Shown here piece after piece: positions 8,752 through 17,516 of a DNA stretch of 48,840 nt (its first letter is position 1; each line of letters begins with the position of its first letter). The position numbers were made by a program, and so were the translations under genes. The stretch comes from Acidobacteriaceae bacterium. GTDB taxonomy: Bacteria; Acidobacteriota; Terriglobia; Bryobacterales; Bryobacteraceae. The notes beneath the pieces were generated by a model, which saw only the letters and a list, made by a program, of their open reading frames with translations, ran no database searches and was not told the origin of the DNA. Location: positions 1-48,840 of the forward strand of contig CAJCIT010000236.1 in NCBI GenBank assembly GCA_903970405.1, read 5' to 3'.

Positions 8752-9501
8752 TCAAAAACTCATCAGATCGCGGAATCGCTGAGCCTGCCTTCGCGACACT
8801 TCCACTTGCTGGCCGCTTCGCAACGTCAGCCGTAACGTGCCTGAAAACCAGCTCTCCACGTCCTTCACCCAATTTAAATTCACCAGATGCTGGCGGCTGG
8901 CGCGGAAGAACACCTGCGGGTCCAGCCGGCTTTCCAGATAGTTCAGGGTCTTCGGAATCAGCGGTTGGTGATTCCCAAAAAAGACCCGCGTGTAATTGCC
9001 TTCCACTTCCAGCAGCCGGACCTCCGCCAGAGGCACAAACCAGCAATGCTCGCCGTCCTTGACAAAGACGCGGTCCGTCACTTTCAGCAAAGACCGGCCT
9101 TCGGTCACGCTCTGTTCGCCCGGCGTCTCGCGCGGCTCCTGGTGCCCGATCAGGTTCGATGCCTTCTGCAGCGCTTTCGCCAACCGGTCCGCTTCCACCG
9201 GCTTTACCAGATAGTCCAGGGCATTCTGCTCAAACGCTTGCACAGCGAATTCGCTGTAGGCGGTGGTAAAGATCACCAGCGGCGTCGAATCCAGGGACTC
9301 CAGTAACTCAAAGCCATTGCGCCCGGGCAACTGAATATCCAGCAGCAGGAGGTCCGGCTGGCTTTCGGGGATCAAGATCTCGGCTTCATCGGCATTCCCC
9401 GCTTCGCCTACCACCTCCACCTCCGGGTGGCCCTCCAGTAGCCGCCGCATCTCCATGCGCGCCAGCCGCGAGTCTTCGACAATCAGGGTTCGCAATCTCA
9501 T
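8752..9501 (-). CDS. LytTR-family response regulator
   Basis: 249 residues: receiver domain (about 1-120) followed by a LytTR DNA-binding domain (about 145-247). The acidic pocket is VEDS at the N-terminus, the phosphoacceptor is Asp55 in LLLLDIQLPG, and the conserved Lys is in YLVKPVEADR. The LytTR domain shows FFRASRQHLVNLNWV and ends in EVSRRQAQRFRDLM, typical of LytR/AlgR regulators that bind direct repeats upstream of target promoters. The kinase gene lies immediately upstream with a 25-base gap, so the pair is one two-component operon. Targets cannot be read from the sequence; no adjacent membrane or exported gene clearly forms a regulon. Confidence 0.93.
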   Translation of the reverse strand: MRLRTLIVEDSRLARMEMRRLLEGHPEVEVVGEAGNADEAEILIPESQPDLLLLDIQLPGRNGFELLESLDSTPLVIFTTAYSEFAVQAFEQNALDYLVKPVEADRLAKALQKASNLIGHQEPRETPGEQSVTEGRSLLKVTDRVFVKDGEHCWFVPLAEVRLLEVEGNYTRVFFGNHQPLIPKTLNYLESRLDPQVFFRASRQHLVNLNWVKDVESWFSGTLRLTLRSGQQVEVSRRQAQRFRDLMSF

Positions 9502-9526
9502 GGTGAGTTTGAGGAACTCGCTCAGC

Positions 9527-10588
9527 TTATGACAACGGGATGCTTGCCGTAGCGGCTACGCGATCCGAATCCCGGTTGCTCAAAGTAAGGCGCGCTAGTT
9601 CGCCACTCAGAAGGCGCAACCGCTGCCGGGCATTCTCGAGTCCAAAGCCCGATCCCGGCGTGGCCGGCAGTTGCCCGGAGTTTTCCACGTCAATCACCAA
9701 GGCGCCACCGCTCACCGAAGCGCTCACCAAAATCTCGCCGCCGTGCGGGCGCTTTGAGATGCCATGCTTGATGGCATTTTCCACCAACTGCTGCACCACC
9801 ATCGGCGGAAGTTGAGCGCGGCTCGCTTCAGGCGTCACGTTCATCTCCCAGTGCAGGCGGTCTTCAAACTGCAAAGACTCCAGTTCCAGATACGCCTCCA
9901 CCACTGAAAGCTCCTGTTCCAGCGTGACGCGCTCATGCCGGCTCACCTCAAGCGCATAGCGCAGCAGTTCGGAAAGGCGCAACATCATGTCGCGGGCGCG
10001 CTCCGGATCTTCCACAACCAGAGACCGCAGGTTATTCAGGCAGTTGAAGAGAAAGTGCGGGTTCACTTGGCTCTTCAAGGCCCGCAGCTCAGCCGCTTGC
10101 ACCGCCGCTTCCAGTTGCAGCCGCTCCATTTCGCTGCGCTGATATCGCCGGCGCAGCGTGATGCTGCTATAAATCGACCCCCAGCACCAGAACATTAAGG
10201 TGCCCTGCAGAGCCCAACCGGCGATGGCTTTGCTGGAAAGCACCTCAGACCACGTGCCAATGTGAAAACCGAGGACCAGAATCGGGTCAACCATGCCCTG
10301 CAGCGCAAGCGACCCAATCACTGACATGGCCAGCGTGCGGGGCGCCTGGCTGCGGAACGAATCCGCCCAGCCGCGGCGCGTCATGTAGCGGCTCATCAGT
10401 TCCGAAAGTAGAAAGAAGCCCGCTCCCAGGACGAGGATGGCCACTACATCCTTCGCCGTCAGCTTGCCGTAAACAAGGGTGAATAAGAGAGCAATGGCCA
10501 GCCAGCATAACCAGAACGTAGTCTGGAAAAACCAATGACTCGGATCGCGCATTGAGCCGTCCGGGCTTATCTCAGCCGGGTTGTTCAT
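9527..10588 (-). CDS. LytS/YehU-type sensor histidine kinase
   Basis: Membrane histidine kinase partnering the downstream LytTR regulator. With the ATG at 10588 it is 353 residues; an ATG at 10603 is equally possible, and the frame is open to 10939. Four hydrophobic segments fill roughly residues 18-145, then a coiled linker leads into the His_kinase domain. The phosphoacceptor histidine is in QVNPHFLFNCLNNLRSL (about His178). The N-box reads QQLVENAIKHGI and the glycine-rich ATP lid is GSGFGLENARQRL. This is the reduced histidine kinase layout that always pairs with LytTR. The region encoded before 10604 is Arg/Cys-rich and does not look like a sensor domain, so I left it out. Confidence 0.88.
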   Translation of the reverse strand: MNNPAEISPDGSMRDPSHWFFQTTFWLCWLAIALLFTLVYGKLTAKDVVAILVLGAGFFLLSELMSRYMTRRGWADSFRSQAPRTLAMSVIGSLALQGMVDPILVLGFHIGTWSEVLSSKAIAGWALQGTLMFWCWGSIYSSITLRRRYQRSEMERLQLEAAVQAAELRALKSQVNPHFLFNCLNNLRSLVVEDPERARDMMLRLSELLRYALEVSRHERVTLEQELSVVEAYLELESLQFEDRLHWEMNVTPEASRAQLPPMVVQQLVENAIKHGISKRPHGGEILVSASVSGGALVIDVENSGQLPATPGSGFGLENARQRLRLLSGELARLTLSNRDSDRVAATASIPLS

Positions 10589-11083
10589 TTTCCACTGGAC
10601 CATGCGATATCCGGTTTCGGAACGGAGGGACTCCGCCAATAACATATCGATAATGGCCTGGCGAAGTCGAGGCGAACGGCGGGCAGCGGTTCTACGGGGT
10701 TGCCAGCGGCAGCAGGTCCGGACAGTGCGACCGGGTGAGGGAGTCAGGAGGCCAACGGCTTCAGCTTGCTTAGAAGCGCACAAGCGGCATGTTGCTTCGT
10801 AGAAATCACTGAAAAGACGCAGTCTCCCATCTCTCGGTTTTTCGGCGAGTGGGATTTGGCGCGTGGCATCCTCATCCAAGGGTACCCGCCCCTGCTGACC
10901 CGTCCCGAACCTATCGTCCATTTCTTCCGCGATGTGCACCAGGTCCTCGATCTGCTCGCTGCATGAGGATTCCGAGAGATGAATTCTCAGATTTGGCTGT
11001 CCGAGACCTGGAAACTAAAGTGACCCGTTTTCAGAGGTAACCCTAAACCGTGGGCGACTGAGAAGCAAACGCTTTGGGCTAGT
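10589..11083. other. Intergenic region without a recognised gene
   Basis: 495 bases between the kinase start and the stop of the dehydrogenase gene. The kinase frame remains open up to 10939, but its translation (rich in Arg, Cys and Pro) resembles no domain I know. Short frames on the plus strand (10766-10966 and 10849-11040) are equally unconvincing. It probably holds the promoter of the two-component operon. I see no hairpin with a T-run. Confidence 0.5.
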
Positions 11084-11968
11084 CTAGTCCTGCCGTAACG
11101 GGGTTTCCTGACGAGTGCGGCTGCCCAAATAAGAAGCCAAGGCTGACCAGTCCCGGTCTCCGAGTCCCCGATCGACGGCTCTGAGCATATTCTCGCGCAC
11201 AATTTCCGCGGCAGGCAAAACAGCCAGCTTCGCTTTCGCTGCGTCAAGCGCCAGGTTTACGTCTTTGAGGCCCAAGATAAGCTTGAAGCCTGGTTCGTAG
11301 CTGTTGCTCGCGATGTGGCCGCCATAGCGCTTGTAGCTTGGGCTGGCAAACATCGCGCCGATGACGATCTCAAGGAAATCGCCCGCCTTCAAACCATAGC
11401 TCTCAGTAAGAGCCGTTGCTTCACCCATCGCTTCGATGGCAAGCGCGTTCATCATGTTACCGGCGATCTTGGCCACGTTGGCGTGCAGGGGATGGCCGCC
11501 CAGGCGCCACGTCTTCTGCCCCAGTGAATCGAGGAGGGGCTGAACAGCCTCAACCGCCTCAGCATTACCCGCAGCCAGGATGTTCAACTGCGCCTTTTCG
11601 GCCATCGCGGGCACACCGAAAACGGGCGCAGCCACGTAAGCGATGCCGGCATCGCGGTGCAATTCCTCCAGTTCTTCGACCAGCGCCAGCGAGATGGTCG
11701 ACATCATGACGTGGACGCAGTCTTTTCGCGCGGAAGCCAAGGCCCCTGAGTCTATGATGACGCTGCGCACGGCCGCGTCATCGGACAGCATGGTTATGAC
11801 AGCGGCGTTTTCAAACGCCGCCGCCGGCGATGGCAGAATCTGGACGCCTTCAAGAGCCTTTGCCGCGGCCAAGTTGCGATTCCACACTCTGACGCGATGG
11901 CCTGCCTTGACCAGATTCGGCGCCATGGCGGCGCCCATGCTGCCTATACCAATAAATCCGACGTCCAT
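11084..11968 (-). CDS. NAD(P)-dependent beta-hydroxyacid dehydrogenase
   Basis: Member of the 3-hydroxyisobutyrate dehydrogenase / tartronate semialdehyde reductase / GLYR1 family, which oxidises beta-hydroxyacids or reduces semialdehydes. 294 residues. The N-terminal Rossmann motif is GFIGIGSMGAAMAPNLVKAG (glycines at 7, 9 and 12), and Asn31-Arg in VWNRN is the family's NADP-preferring position. The substrate-binding region is present but reads AAPVFGVP where many members have APVSGG. The catalytic lysine is Lys167 in NVAKIAGNMM. The start at 11968 gives an immediate Rossmann strand. It is followed leftwards only by intergenic DNA, and the DUF1080 gene lies 46 bases upstream on the same strand. 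Confidence 0.9.
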   Translation of the reverse strand: MDVGFIGIGSMGAAMAPNLVKAGHRVRVWNRNLAAAKALEGVQILPSPAAAFENAAVITMLSDDAAVRSVIIDSGALASARKDCVHVMMSTISLALVEELEELHRDAGIAYVAAPVFGVPAMAEKAQLNILAAGNAEAVEAVQPLLDSLGQKTWRLGGHPLHANVAKIAGNMMNALAIEAMGEATALTESYGLKAGDFLEIVIGAMFASPSYKRYGGHIASNSYEPGFKLILGLKDVNLALDAAKAKLAVLPAAEIVRENMLRAVDRGLGDRDWSALASYLGSRTRQETPLRQD

Positions 11969-12014
11969 AGGAAGACACTCCAGCGCAAGACACTCCCGCA
12001 GTGACTGTCACTGA

Positions 12015-12941
12015 TTACTTCTTCGGCACGGAGACAGTGATATTCCGGAATTTCAGGCCACCCGTGTGGTCGCCCTGAATATAGAACGGACCGGGCTCTC
12101 CTTCATTGGCATCGAGCGCGCCGCCAGTGATTCCTTCGATTTCCTTGTGGTCGATTACGGTGACGCCGTTATGCACCTCTGTGACGATGCGCCCCACCAG
12201 CGTCACGTCGAACGTCTCCCACTCACCAGGCGCGCGGGGGAGTTCCGGTTGCGGCGCGATGCGTCCGTAAACCGACCCGATTCGACGCTCGGGCGGGTTC
12301 GAGGTGAGAGGCTCGTATTCAATCTGCAGTTCGTAGCGGCCGCGCAGGTAGAACCCGCTGTTTCCGTCGTCTGGGCAGTTCACTTCGTAATGCACCTTGA
12401 AGTCATCGAACGTGCGGACCGTCCGCAGATTCGCGCCGTGCGCCGTATTCACTAACAATCCATCTGTCACCGTCCAATTACTCTTGGCTTTCCCGATGGG
12501 TTCCCAGCCAGTGAGGTCCTTGCCATTGAAGAGCGGCTCGGGATCGCTCCAAGCCTTCGGGGCGGCTCGCTTCAGTGCGGGCGCCCGCACGCCCGTGAGC
12601 GCCATCGTGACGTCGTCTCGTTTCTGAACGCCGGTCAGCTTGGCGCCGGCTGCGTCCAATTCCCACGTCATTGCGCTGTGGGTTCCTGTCGCCGGCGCCA
12701 GGGTGAGACTCAAGTGTGAGCCGCTGATTTTGAAGTCCTTCACCTCGCGAACATTTCCGCCGGTGGGCTGGTACCACACCTCCAGCTTGCCGTCTTTTTC
12801 GGTGACGCCAAGCCAACTGGCGCCGACGTCCCCGGTCTTGACGTTAAAATCCCACCTTCCCAGGAATGGATTTTTCTCCTGCTGCGCGAGCGACGTGAGA
12901 CAGGCGGCAGCGATTGCCAGAGCGATCAATAGCTTCTTCAT
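12015..12941 (-). CDS. DUF1080 (3-keto-disaccharide hydrolase-like) exported protein
   Basis: 308 residues from the ATG at 12941, which opens a clear signal peptide (MKKLLIALAIAAACLTSLAQ). The open frame continues to 13013, but that part is Arg-rich and not secretory. The first 110 residues form a beta-rich domain (NPFLGRWDFNVKTGDVGASW). The C-terminal domain has the DUF1080 signature, from PLFNGKDLTGWEPIG through NTAHGANLRTVRTFDDFKV and GNSGFYLRGRYELQIEY. DUF1080 is a concanavalin-like fold, associated in some members with 3-keto-glycoside hydrolysis. Exported Gfo/Idh/MocA enzymes (one lies about 6 kb away) often co-occur with DUF1080 proteins in sugar 3-keto pathways, so a link is possible but not shown. 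Confidence 0.88.
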   Translation of the reverse strand: MKKLLIALAIAAACLTSLAQQEKNPFLGRWDFNVKTGDVGASWLGVTEKDGKLEVWYQPTGGNVREVKDFKISGSHLSLTLAPATGTHSAMTWELDAAGAKLTGVQKRDDVTMALTGVRAPALKRAAPKAWSDPEPLFNGKDLTGWEPIGKAKSNWTVTDGLLVNTAHGANLRTVRTFDDFKVHYEVNCPDDGNSGFYLRGRYELQIEYEPLTSNPPERRIGSVYGRIAPQPELPRAPGEWETFDVTLVGRIVTEVHNGVTVIDHKEIEGITGGALDANEGEPGPFYIQGDHTGGLKFRNITVSVPKK

Positions 12942-13042
12942 GCCTTGCAGTCTATTACAGGCGCGCTCCGAGCGGCGAATCGCGGCGCCGCGCCAACGCA
13001 AAATTGGCATCATCTAGTAGACACGCAAGAGGAGTTCTCAAA

Positions 13043-14170
13043 ATGTTTCGTCTTCTAAGCATCGCGTTTGCGATCAGTCTGATGACCGCGTCAGAGCCAA
13101 CAACGGCGCAAGCCCCGGCTACGCCCGCACGCCCCGCGCGGCCGGCCCCGCCGACCCGCGACCCCAACACGCCCGGTTATGTCGCGGCGAAAGACCTGCC
13201 TGACGGCGCCAACGCCCCAAGAGACGTCGACGGTAACTTCATTCTCGGTCCGACGCATAGCCCCGCGCCGGAGATGACCGTTGAGGAAAGCGTGCCCCAC
13301 GGATCGATCTTTACCTTCACCATGGAATCGGCCGACAGTAAGTTCTATCCAGGCATTGTGCGCGATCCCAACACATTTGCCGCGCCAGACCCCGCCAATC
13401 CCACCAAACCGGTGATCACCAGCCACGCCGCTCCCTACACTCGCCGCGTGGCCGTGTACGTCCCCAAGCAGTACGTGCCGGGCACGGATGCGCCGTTCAT
13501 CGTCGGCGCGGACGGACCTGACCAAGCGCTGTTTACGGTTCTGGACAATCTAATCGCGCAGCACCGGGTGCCCGCGATGATTGCTATCTCCATCGGCAAC
13601 GGCGGGGGCGACGGACAAGGAAGTGAACGCGGCCTGGAATACGACACGATGTCGGGCCTCTATGCGGAATTCGTTGAGAAAGAGGTGCTGCCTCTGGTGG
13701 AAAAGCAATACAACGTGAAACTAACCAAAGTTCCCGAGGGCCGGGCGGCCATGGGCGGTAGCTCCGGCGGCTCATGCGCCCTCATCATGGCGTGGTATCA
13801 CCCCGAACTTTATCACCGCGTTCTCACCTACTCAGGGACCTATGTCAACCAGCAGTGGCCGCCGAATACGGAGACTCCGCATGGCGCGTGGGAGTTCCAT
13901 GAACACCTCATCCCCAGCAATCCGGCCAAGCCGCTGCGCATCTGGATGGAGGTCGGCGACCGGGACAACTTCAGCACCCGCGACAATATGCATGACTGGG
14001 TTGTGGCGAATGAGAATATGGCAAAGGTTCTGGCCGCGAAGGGCTACCATTACCAATTTGTCTTTGCGCGCAACGCCGGGCATACCGACCGCGCCGTCAA
14101 ACAGCAGACTCTACCCGAGGCTCTGGAGTATGTATGGGCGGGATACCCCATCGCGGCGCCGAAGAATTGA
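13043..14170 (+). CDS. Exported alpha/beta-hydrolase, esterase D / Fes-like
   Basis: 375 residues. The start at 13043 has AAGAGGAG eight bases upstream and begins a signal peptide (MFRLLSIAFAISLMTASEPT, cleavage probably near TAQA), followed by a Pro/Ala-rich linker. The hydrolase domain shows the nucleophile elbow AAMGGSSGGSCALIMAWYHP, a downstream acid candidate in WMEVGDRDNF, and His in NAGHTDRAV. This is the layout of the putative esterase / enterochelin esterase family (PF00756). The substrate cannot be deduced; plant-polymer esters or trehalose-like esters are typical of the family. It diverges from the DUF1080 gene across about 100 bases that must contain both promoters. Confidence 0.88.
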   Translation: MFRLLSIAFAISLMTASEPTTAQAPATPARPARPAPPTRDPNTPGYVAAKDLPDGANAPRDVDGNFILGPTHSPAPEMTVEESVPHGSIFTFTMESADSKFYPGIVRDPNTFAAPDPANPTKPVITSHAAPYTRRVAVYVPKQYVPGTDAPFIVGADGPDQALFTVLDNLIAQHRVPAMIAISIGNGGGDGQGSERGLEYDTMSGLYAEFVEKEVLPLVEKQYNVKLTKVPEGRAAMGGSSGGSCALIMAWYHPELYHRVLTYSGTYVNQQWPPNTETPHGAWEFHEHLIPSNPAKPLRIWMEVGDRDNFSTRDNMHDWVVANENMAKVLAAKGYHYQFVFARNAGHTDRAVKQQTLPEALEYVWAGYPIAAPKN

Positions 14171-14215
14171 TTTGAATCACTAACCCGAGTCCCGGTGCGC
14201 GGTAGGCCGTCAGAT

Positions 14216-15385
14216 TCATCTGATGTCCTCTCTGAGTTCATCTCGCAAGAACTTGTCGAACGGCATAACTTTCGTCTGCCCGTCGAACGAATAAGATTCT
14301 TCCCCTGGATACAACACAATGCGGCGGCTGACTTTCAGGTCTTCGCAGCCGATATAGAAGCCCTTGCCTGGGCGCGGGTTGCTGAGCGAGCGTTTGATCT
14401 CGATGGCCCAGCGTTCTTTCGCGCTGAACTCGATCACCAGATCAATCTCTGCCCCGGTGAAGGTGCGGTAGAAAGTTGGCCGGGCCGTGGCCGGCAGAGC
14501 GTCCAGGATGTTCTCGATGAGCATTCCCTCCCAACTGGCGCCCACCACGGGATGTCCAAGCAACTCCTCCTGGTTGCGGATACCGAGCAGCGCGTGCAAC
14601 AGGCCGCTGTCGCGAACATAAACCTTCGGCGTCCGCACTAACCGCTTCTTCGTATTCGCGGCCCACGGCTGCAAGCGGCGAACGAGAAGCAGATCCACCA
14701 TGATGTCGAGGTAGCGGGCGACGGTATGGCCGCTGACGCCCAGCCCGTTTGCGAGTTGCGCCGCATTGACCATCTGGCCATGATTGTGCGCAAGCATCTG
14801 CCAATACCGGCGTAGCGTCTCCGCGGGAATGCGTGGACCCAGCGCGGGTACATCGCGTTCAAGATAGGTCCGGATGAATGCAGTGCGCCATGAGAAGCTG
14901 GCTTCATCGCTGGTTGCAAGAAAACTGTCGGGAAAACCGCCGCGCACCCATAGCCGGTCTGTAGATCCATTCGCCGATCCATTTCGGGCCGTGCCCACTT
15001 CGCCGACTGAAAACGGCGCAAGTTCCTGATAGGCGATCCGGCCGGCTAGACTTTCAGCGGACTGCTGCAATAGGTCGATGGAGGCTGAGCCGAGCAGCAG
15101 AAAATGGCTGCTGCGTCTGCCTTTCCGGCGCCTTTGGTCGATGAGGCTGCGCAGCGTTTCAAATATGCCGGGGAGCCTGTGAATCTCGTCGAGAATCACA
15201 AGCCGGCTCTCGTGCTGTTTCAGGTAGAGTTCTGGCTCAGCCAGCTTGGCGCGGTCGGAGGGCAACTCCAGATCGAGGTAAAGTGCCTGTTCGCCCAACT
15301 CCTCTGCCAAAGCCCAGGCAAGCGTGATCTTGCCAACCTGCCGCGGGCCAAGGATGGCGACGGCAGGAAACTGGCGAAGAAGACG
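14216..15385 (-). pseudogene. DUF4143-type AAA ATPase, degraded 5' end
   Basis: The frame encodes a P-loop ATPase with DUF4143 and a PD-(D/E)xK-like tail. Visible parts are RLVILDEIHRLP (Walker B), FLLLGSAS (sensor 1), a winged-helix-like region, and EIDLVIEF with AIEIKRS. Homology begins abruptly at 15385 with RLLRQFPAVAILGPRQVGK, preceded in frame by TGA (15386-15388). No ATG, GTG or TTG lies between that stop and the Walker A. In addition, the Walker A Thr/Ser after Lys is Ile (codon 15326-15328). The first usable start (TTG at 15310) would give a protein without a P-loop. I therefore call it a 5'-truncated pseudogene. These ATPases are common and often mobile or decaying. Confidence 0.75.
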
Positions 15386-15684
15386 TCACTTTCGACTGAA
15401 TTTGGCGTTTTACAATCACATTGAAATTATGCCATACAATCTCATAATTTCGATGTTGTACGATTGCGCCTCCATTCGCGGACAGGGGCCGAAGCATGCT
15501 GAGCGATAGATGCGCCGCGTCGACGTAAGTACATCCATGATCGAACGCCCCACTGGAGTGACAGGGATTCCTCGCGTTCGTTGATGTCCCCACGGGCGAG
15601 ATCGGCCACCCGGTGACGGGCCATTCCGTCGGTCCACCCGATGGTCGGCAGGTCCTCTTGATTCGAAGTTTGTAAACTACACGA
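15386..15684. other. Intergenic region, no gene recognised
   Basis: 299 bases upstream of both the decayed ATPase and the metallo-hydrolase gene. It includes an AT-rich stretch around 15400-15460, unlike the surrounding DNA. Several short frames cross it on the minus strand, but none matches a family I know. It probably marks the breakpoint where the ATPase lost its N-terminus, and it must contain the promoter for the metallo-hydrolase. Confidence 0.4.
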
Positions 15685-16602
15685 GTGACTCGACGCGAAA
15701 TTCTACAATTGATCTCTTCGGTAGCGACGGGCGCCCTGGTCCTTGGAAAAGGGACGGCCTGGGCGCAAGGGCAGGTGGAGCTGACGCCCCTGGCCGATGG
15801 TCTGTACCTGCTGACCGGCCTTGGAGGTAACATCACGATTCTAAAAGGCAGCGACGGCTTGTTGATGGTGGATTGCGGGCTGCCGACCAGCACCGGGGAT
15901 CTGAGGGCGAAGACCGACTCACTGGGTCAGCCGGTTCAGGTTTTGATAGATACGCACTGGCACTATGACCATACCGGATCAAACGTGGCGCTGGGGCAGG
16001 CGGGAGCGCGCATTCTAGCTCACGAGAATACGGCGAAGCGGCTGGCCGAAGACAATACCATCGAATTCTTCCATCGGACGTTCAAAGCTGTGGAGCCGGC
16101 GGGACTGCCGAAGGAAACGTTTAAGGATGCGGGCAAGCTGACGTTCAGCCGGGAAACGGTGGAGTACAAGTACTTTCCGCCGGCTCATACGGATGGAGAT
16201 AGCACGGTCCATTACACCAAAGCCGGTGTTTTTCAAACCGGCGATCTGTTTTTCAATGGCATATATCCGTTCATCGATTATTCGACCGGCGGCTCAATTG
16301 AAGGCATGATGCACGATGCGGGTCTGTTGTTGAAGGAAGTGGACGCGTCAACGAAGATCATTCCGGGGCACGGCCCGCTGGCGGTGAAGGCAGAGTTGAA
16401 GATTTATTACGACGCCCTTACCGACATTGGCGAGAAAATCAGCAAAATGTATAAGTCCGGGAAGACAGTCGACCAGGCGATCGCCGCTGCTCCCACCAGG
16501 AAGTATGACGAACGGTGGGGCAAGGGCATGGTTACTCCAGAGAATCTTGTCAAGCTGATATACCAGGGCAAGGACTTACAGGCGGGAAAGAAGGCGGCCT
16601 GA
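15685..16602 (+). CDS. Metallo-beta-lactamase-fold hydrolase, Tat-exported
   Basis: 305 residues from the GTG at 15685. The N-terminus TRREILQLISSVATGALVLG is a twin-arginine-like signal ending near AWAQ. The metal site is complete: HWHYDH (the HxHxDH motif) after a strand with VDCGLP, a further His in PPAHTDGDSTVH, Asp in FQTGDLFFNG, and His in IIPGHGPL. This makes it a di-zinc hydrolase, most like the periplasmic SoxH/quinoprotein-relay group; a lactamase role is not implied. The start is uncertain because no good Shine-Dalgarno precedes it, but there is no room for a longer signal. It converges on the small transporter genes, 32 bases apart. Confidence 0.9.
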   Translation: MTRREILQLISSVATGALVLGKGTAWAQGQVELTPLADGLYLLTGLGGNITILKGSDGLLMVDCGLPTSTGDLRAKTDSLGQPVQVLIDTHWHYDHTGSNVALGQAGARILAHENTAKRLAEDNTIEFFHRTFKAVEPAGLPKETFKDAGKLTFSRETVEYKYFPPAHTDGDSTVHYTKAGVFQTGDLFFNGIYPFIDYSTGGSIEGMMHDAGLLLKEVDASTKIIPGHGPLAVKAELKIYYDALTDIGEKISKMYKSGKTVDQAIAAAPTRKYDERWGKGMVTPENLVKLIYQGKDLQAGKKAA

Positions 16603-16634
16603 GGCAGGTTCAATGAGCCGGGAAAGGTTGGCCG

Positions 16635-16988
16635 CTACGCCTTGCCCAAATTGATACACGCCACACCCACCACGATGAGGCCCAGGCCCGCAACTTTGAA
16701 CGCCGTGATTCGCTCCTTAAAAAAGATGCGAGACCAGACGAGCGTCCAAATGTAACCGAGGGAGATCATGGGATAGAGGATGGTGAGTTCACCCTGCGCG
16801 ACGCCCATTACGAAGAACACGGAAGACAATAGATAAAGCGCTACGCCAATAGCCAGACGATAGTTAGTCAGCAGACCGGCAAAGCCCGGTTTGGGGTGTT
16901 CGGCGCCCAGCTTTAAGAAGACCGCGCCAAAGGATCCAATAAAGGAAGACAACAGCACCAACAGGATGGAACTGAGGGGAGTCTTCAT
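16635..16988 (-). CDS. SMR-type small membrane transporter subunit
   Basis: 117 residues with four hydrophobic helices, the size and topology of small multidrug resistance (EmrE-like) proteins of the drug/metabolite transporter superfamily. It begins MKTPLSSILLVLLSSFIGSF. TM1 ends near FLKLGAEHP, where SMR proteins carry their functional acidic residue, though here the Glu falls after the helix. The ILYPMISLGYIWTLVWS and FFKERIT phrases are typical of the SMR/EamA helix 3-4 region. The start overlaps the upstream gene's stop in an ATGA, so the two products probably form a paired heterodimeric transporter. The substrate is unknown; the upstream HyuB gene hints at amide or lactam metabolites. 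Confidence 0.82.
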   Translation of the reverse strand: MKTPLSSILLVLLSSFIGSFGAVFLKLGAEHPKPGFAGLLTNYRLAIGVALYLLSSVFFVMGVAQGELTILYPMISLGYIWTLVWSRIFFKERITAFKVAGLGLIVVGVACINLGKA

Positions 16989-17440
16989 GGGATGACCTCG
17001 GTTTTGCTCTTCATGCCCAGTACGGAAACGCCAGCCACAATCAATCCGATACCACCGGCGCGGTACCAGTTCATCCGTTCGCCCAGCAGGCTGATTGAAA
17101 GGAACGTGACCCAGACATAAGTCAAGGCGATAACCGGGAAAAGGCGGGAGAGTTCGCGTCCCTTTAAAGCCGCCGCCATCAAGAACGTGTTAATTCCGTA
17201 CAACACATAGCCCATGAACAGCCGCGGATTCGAAAGAATGCCAAGGGAATAGGTAAAGAGCAAGCCTGGCTTTTGAAGAATTTCCGGCAGGCTCACGTGA
17301 ACACCCAACTGGCTGGCGCCGGTTTTGATGAGCATCTGGCCCAACGCACCGATCAGAGTGCAAAGAAAGACCAGTAAAAATGACTTCCTGGCCGCTGTCC
17401 GCTCGTCGAACGCGAGATTTGTCGTCGTTGCAGTTCCCAA
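16985..17440 (-). CDS. SMR/EamA-type transporter, second subunit
   Basis: About 151 residues from a TTG at 17440 that has GGTGAG six bases upstream; a TTG at 17482 is an alternative. The frame is open further, but there it runs into the hydantoinase gene. Four helices are visible: FLLVFLCTLIGALGQMLIK, FTYSLGILSNPRLFMGYV, a helix ending FLMAAALKG, and a final stretch GLIVAGVSVLGM. LFPVIALTYVWVTFLSISLL and LGERMNWYRAG match the sister gene's equivalent phrases, so the two are paralogues. The stop overlaps the sister start by four bases. A pair of unequal SMR genes with ATGA coupling usually means an obligate heterodimer. Confidence 0.75.
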   Translation of the reverse strand: MGTATTTNLAFDERTAARKSFLLVFLCTLIGALGQMLIKTGASQLGVHVSLPEILQKPGLLFTYSLGILSNPRLFMGYVLYGINTFLMAAALKGRELSRLFPVIALTYVWVTFLSISLLGERMNWYRAGGIGLIVAGVSVLGMKSKTEVIP

Positions 17441-17516
17441 ACCGGTCTCACCTAGCTCCTTCCCTCCAATTGTATCGTCCAACCCTTGCGATTCAATGCG
17501 AGGTGTGAATTCCGCT

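Noticed and set aside
10604-10939. N-terminal extension of the histidine kinase frame
   Set aside because: The extra residues are Arg-, Cys- and Pro-rich and resemble no sensor domain, while good methionines lie directly before the first membrane helix.
15237-15893. 218-codon minus-strand frame across the metallo-hydrolase start and the decayed ATPase
   Set aside because: It is the antisense shadow of the metallo-hydrolase gene at one end and an out-of-frame reading of the ATPase at the other.
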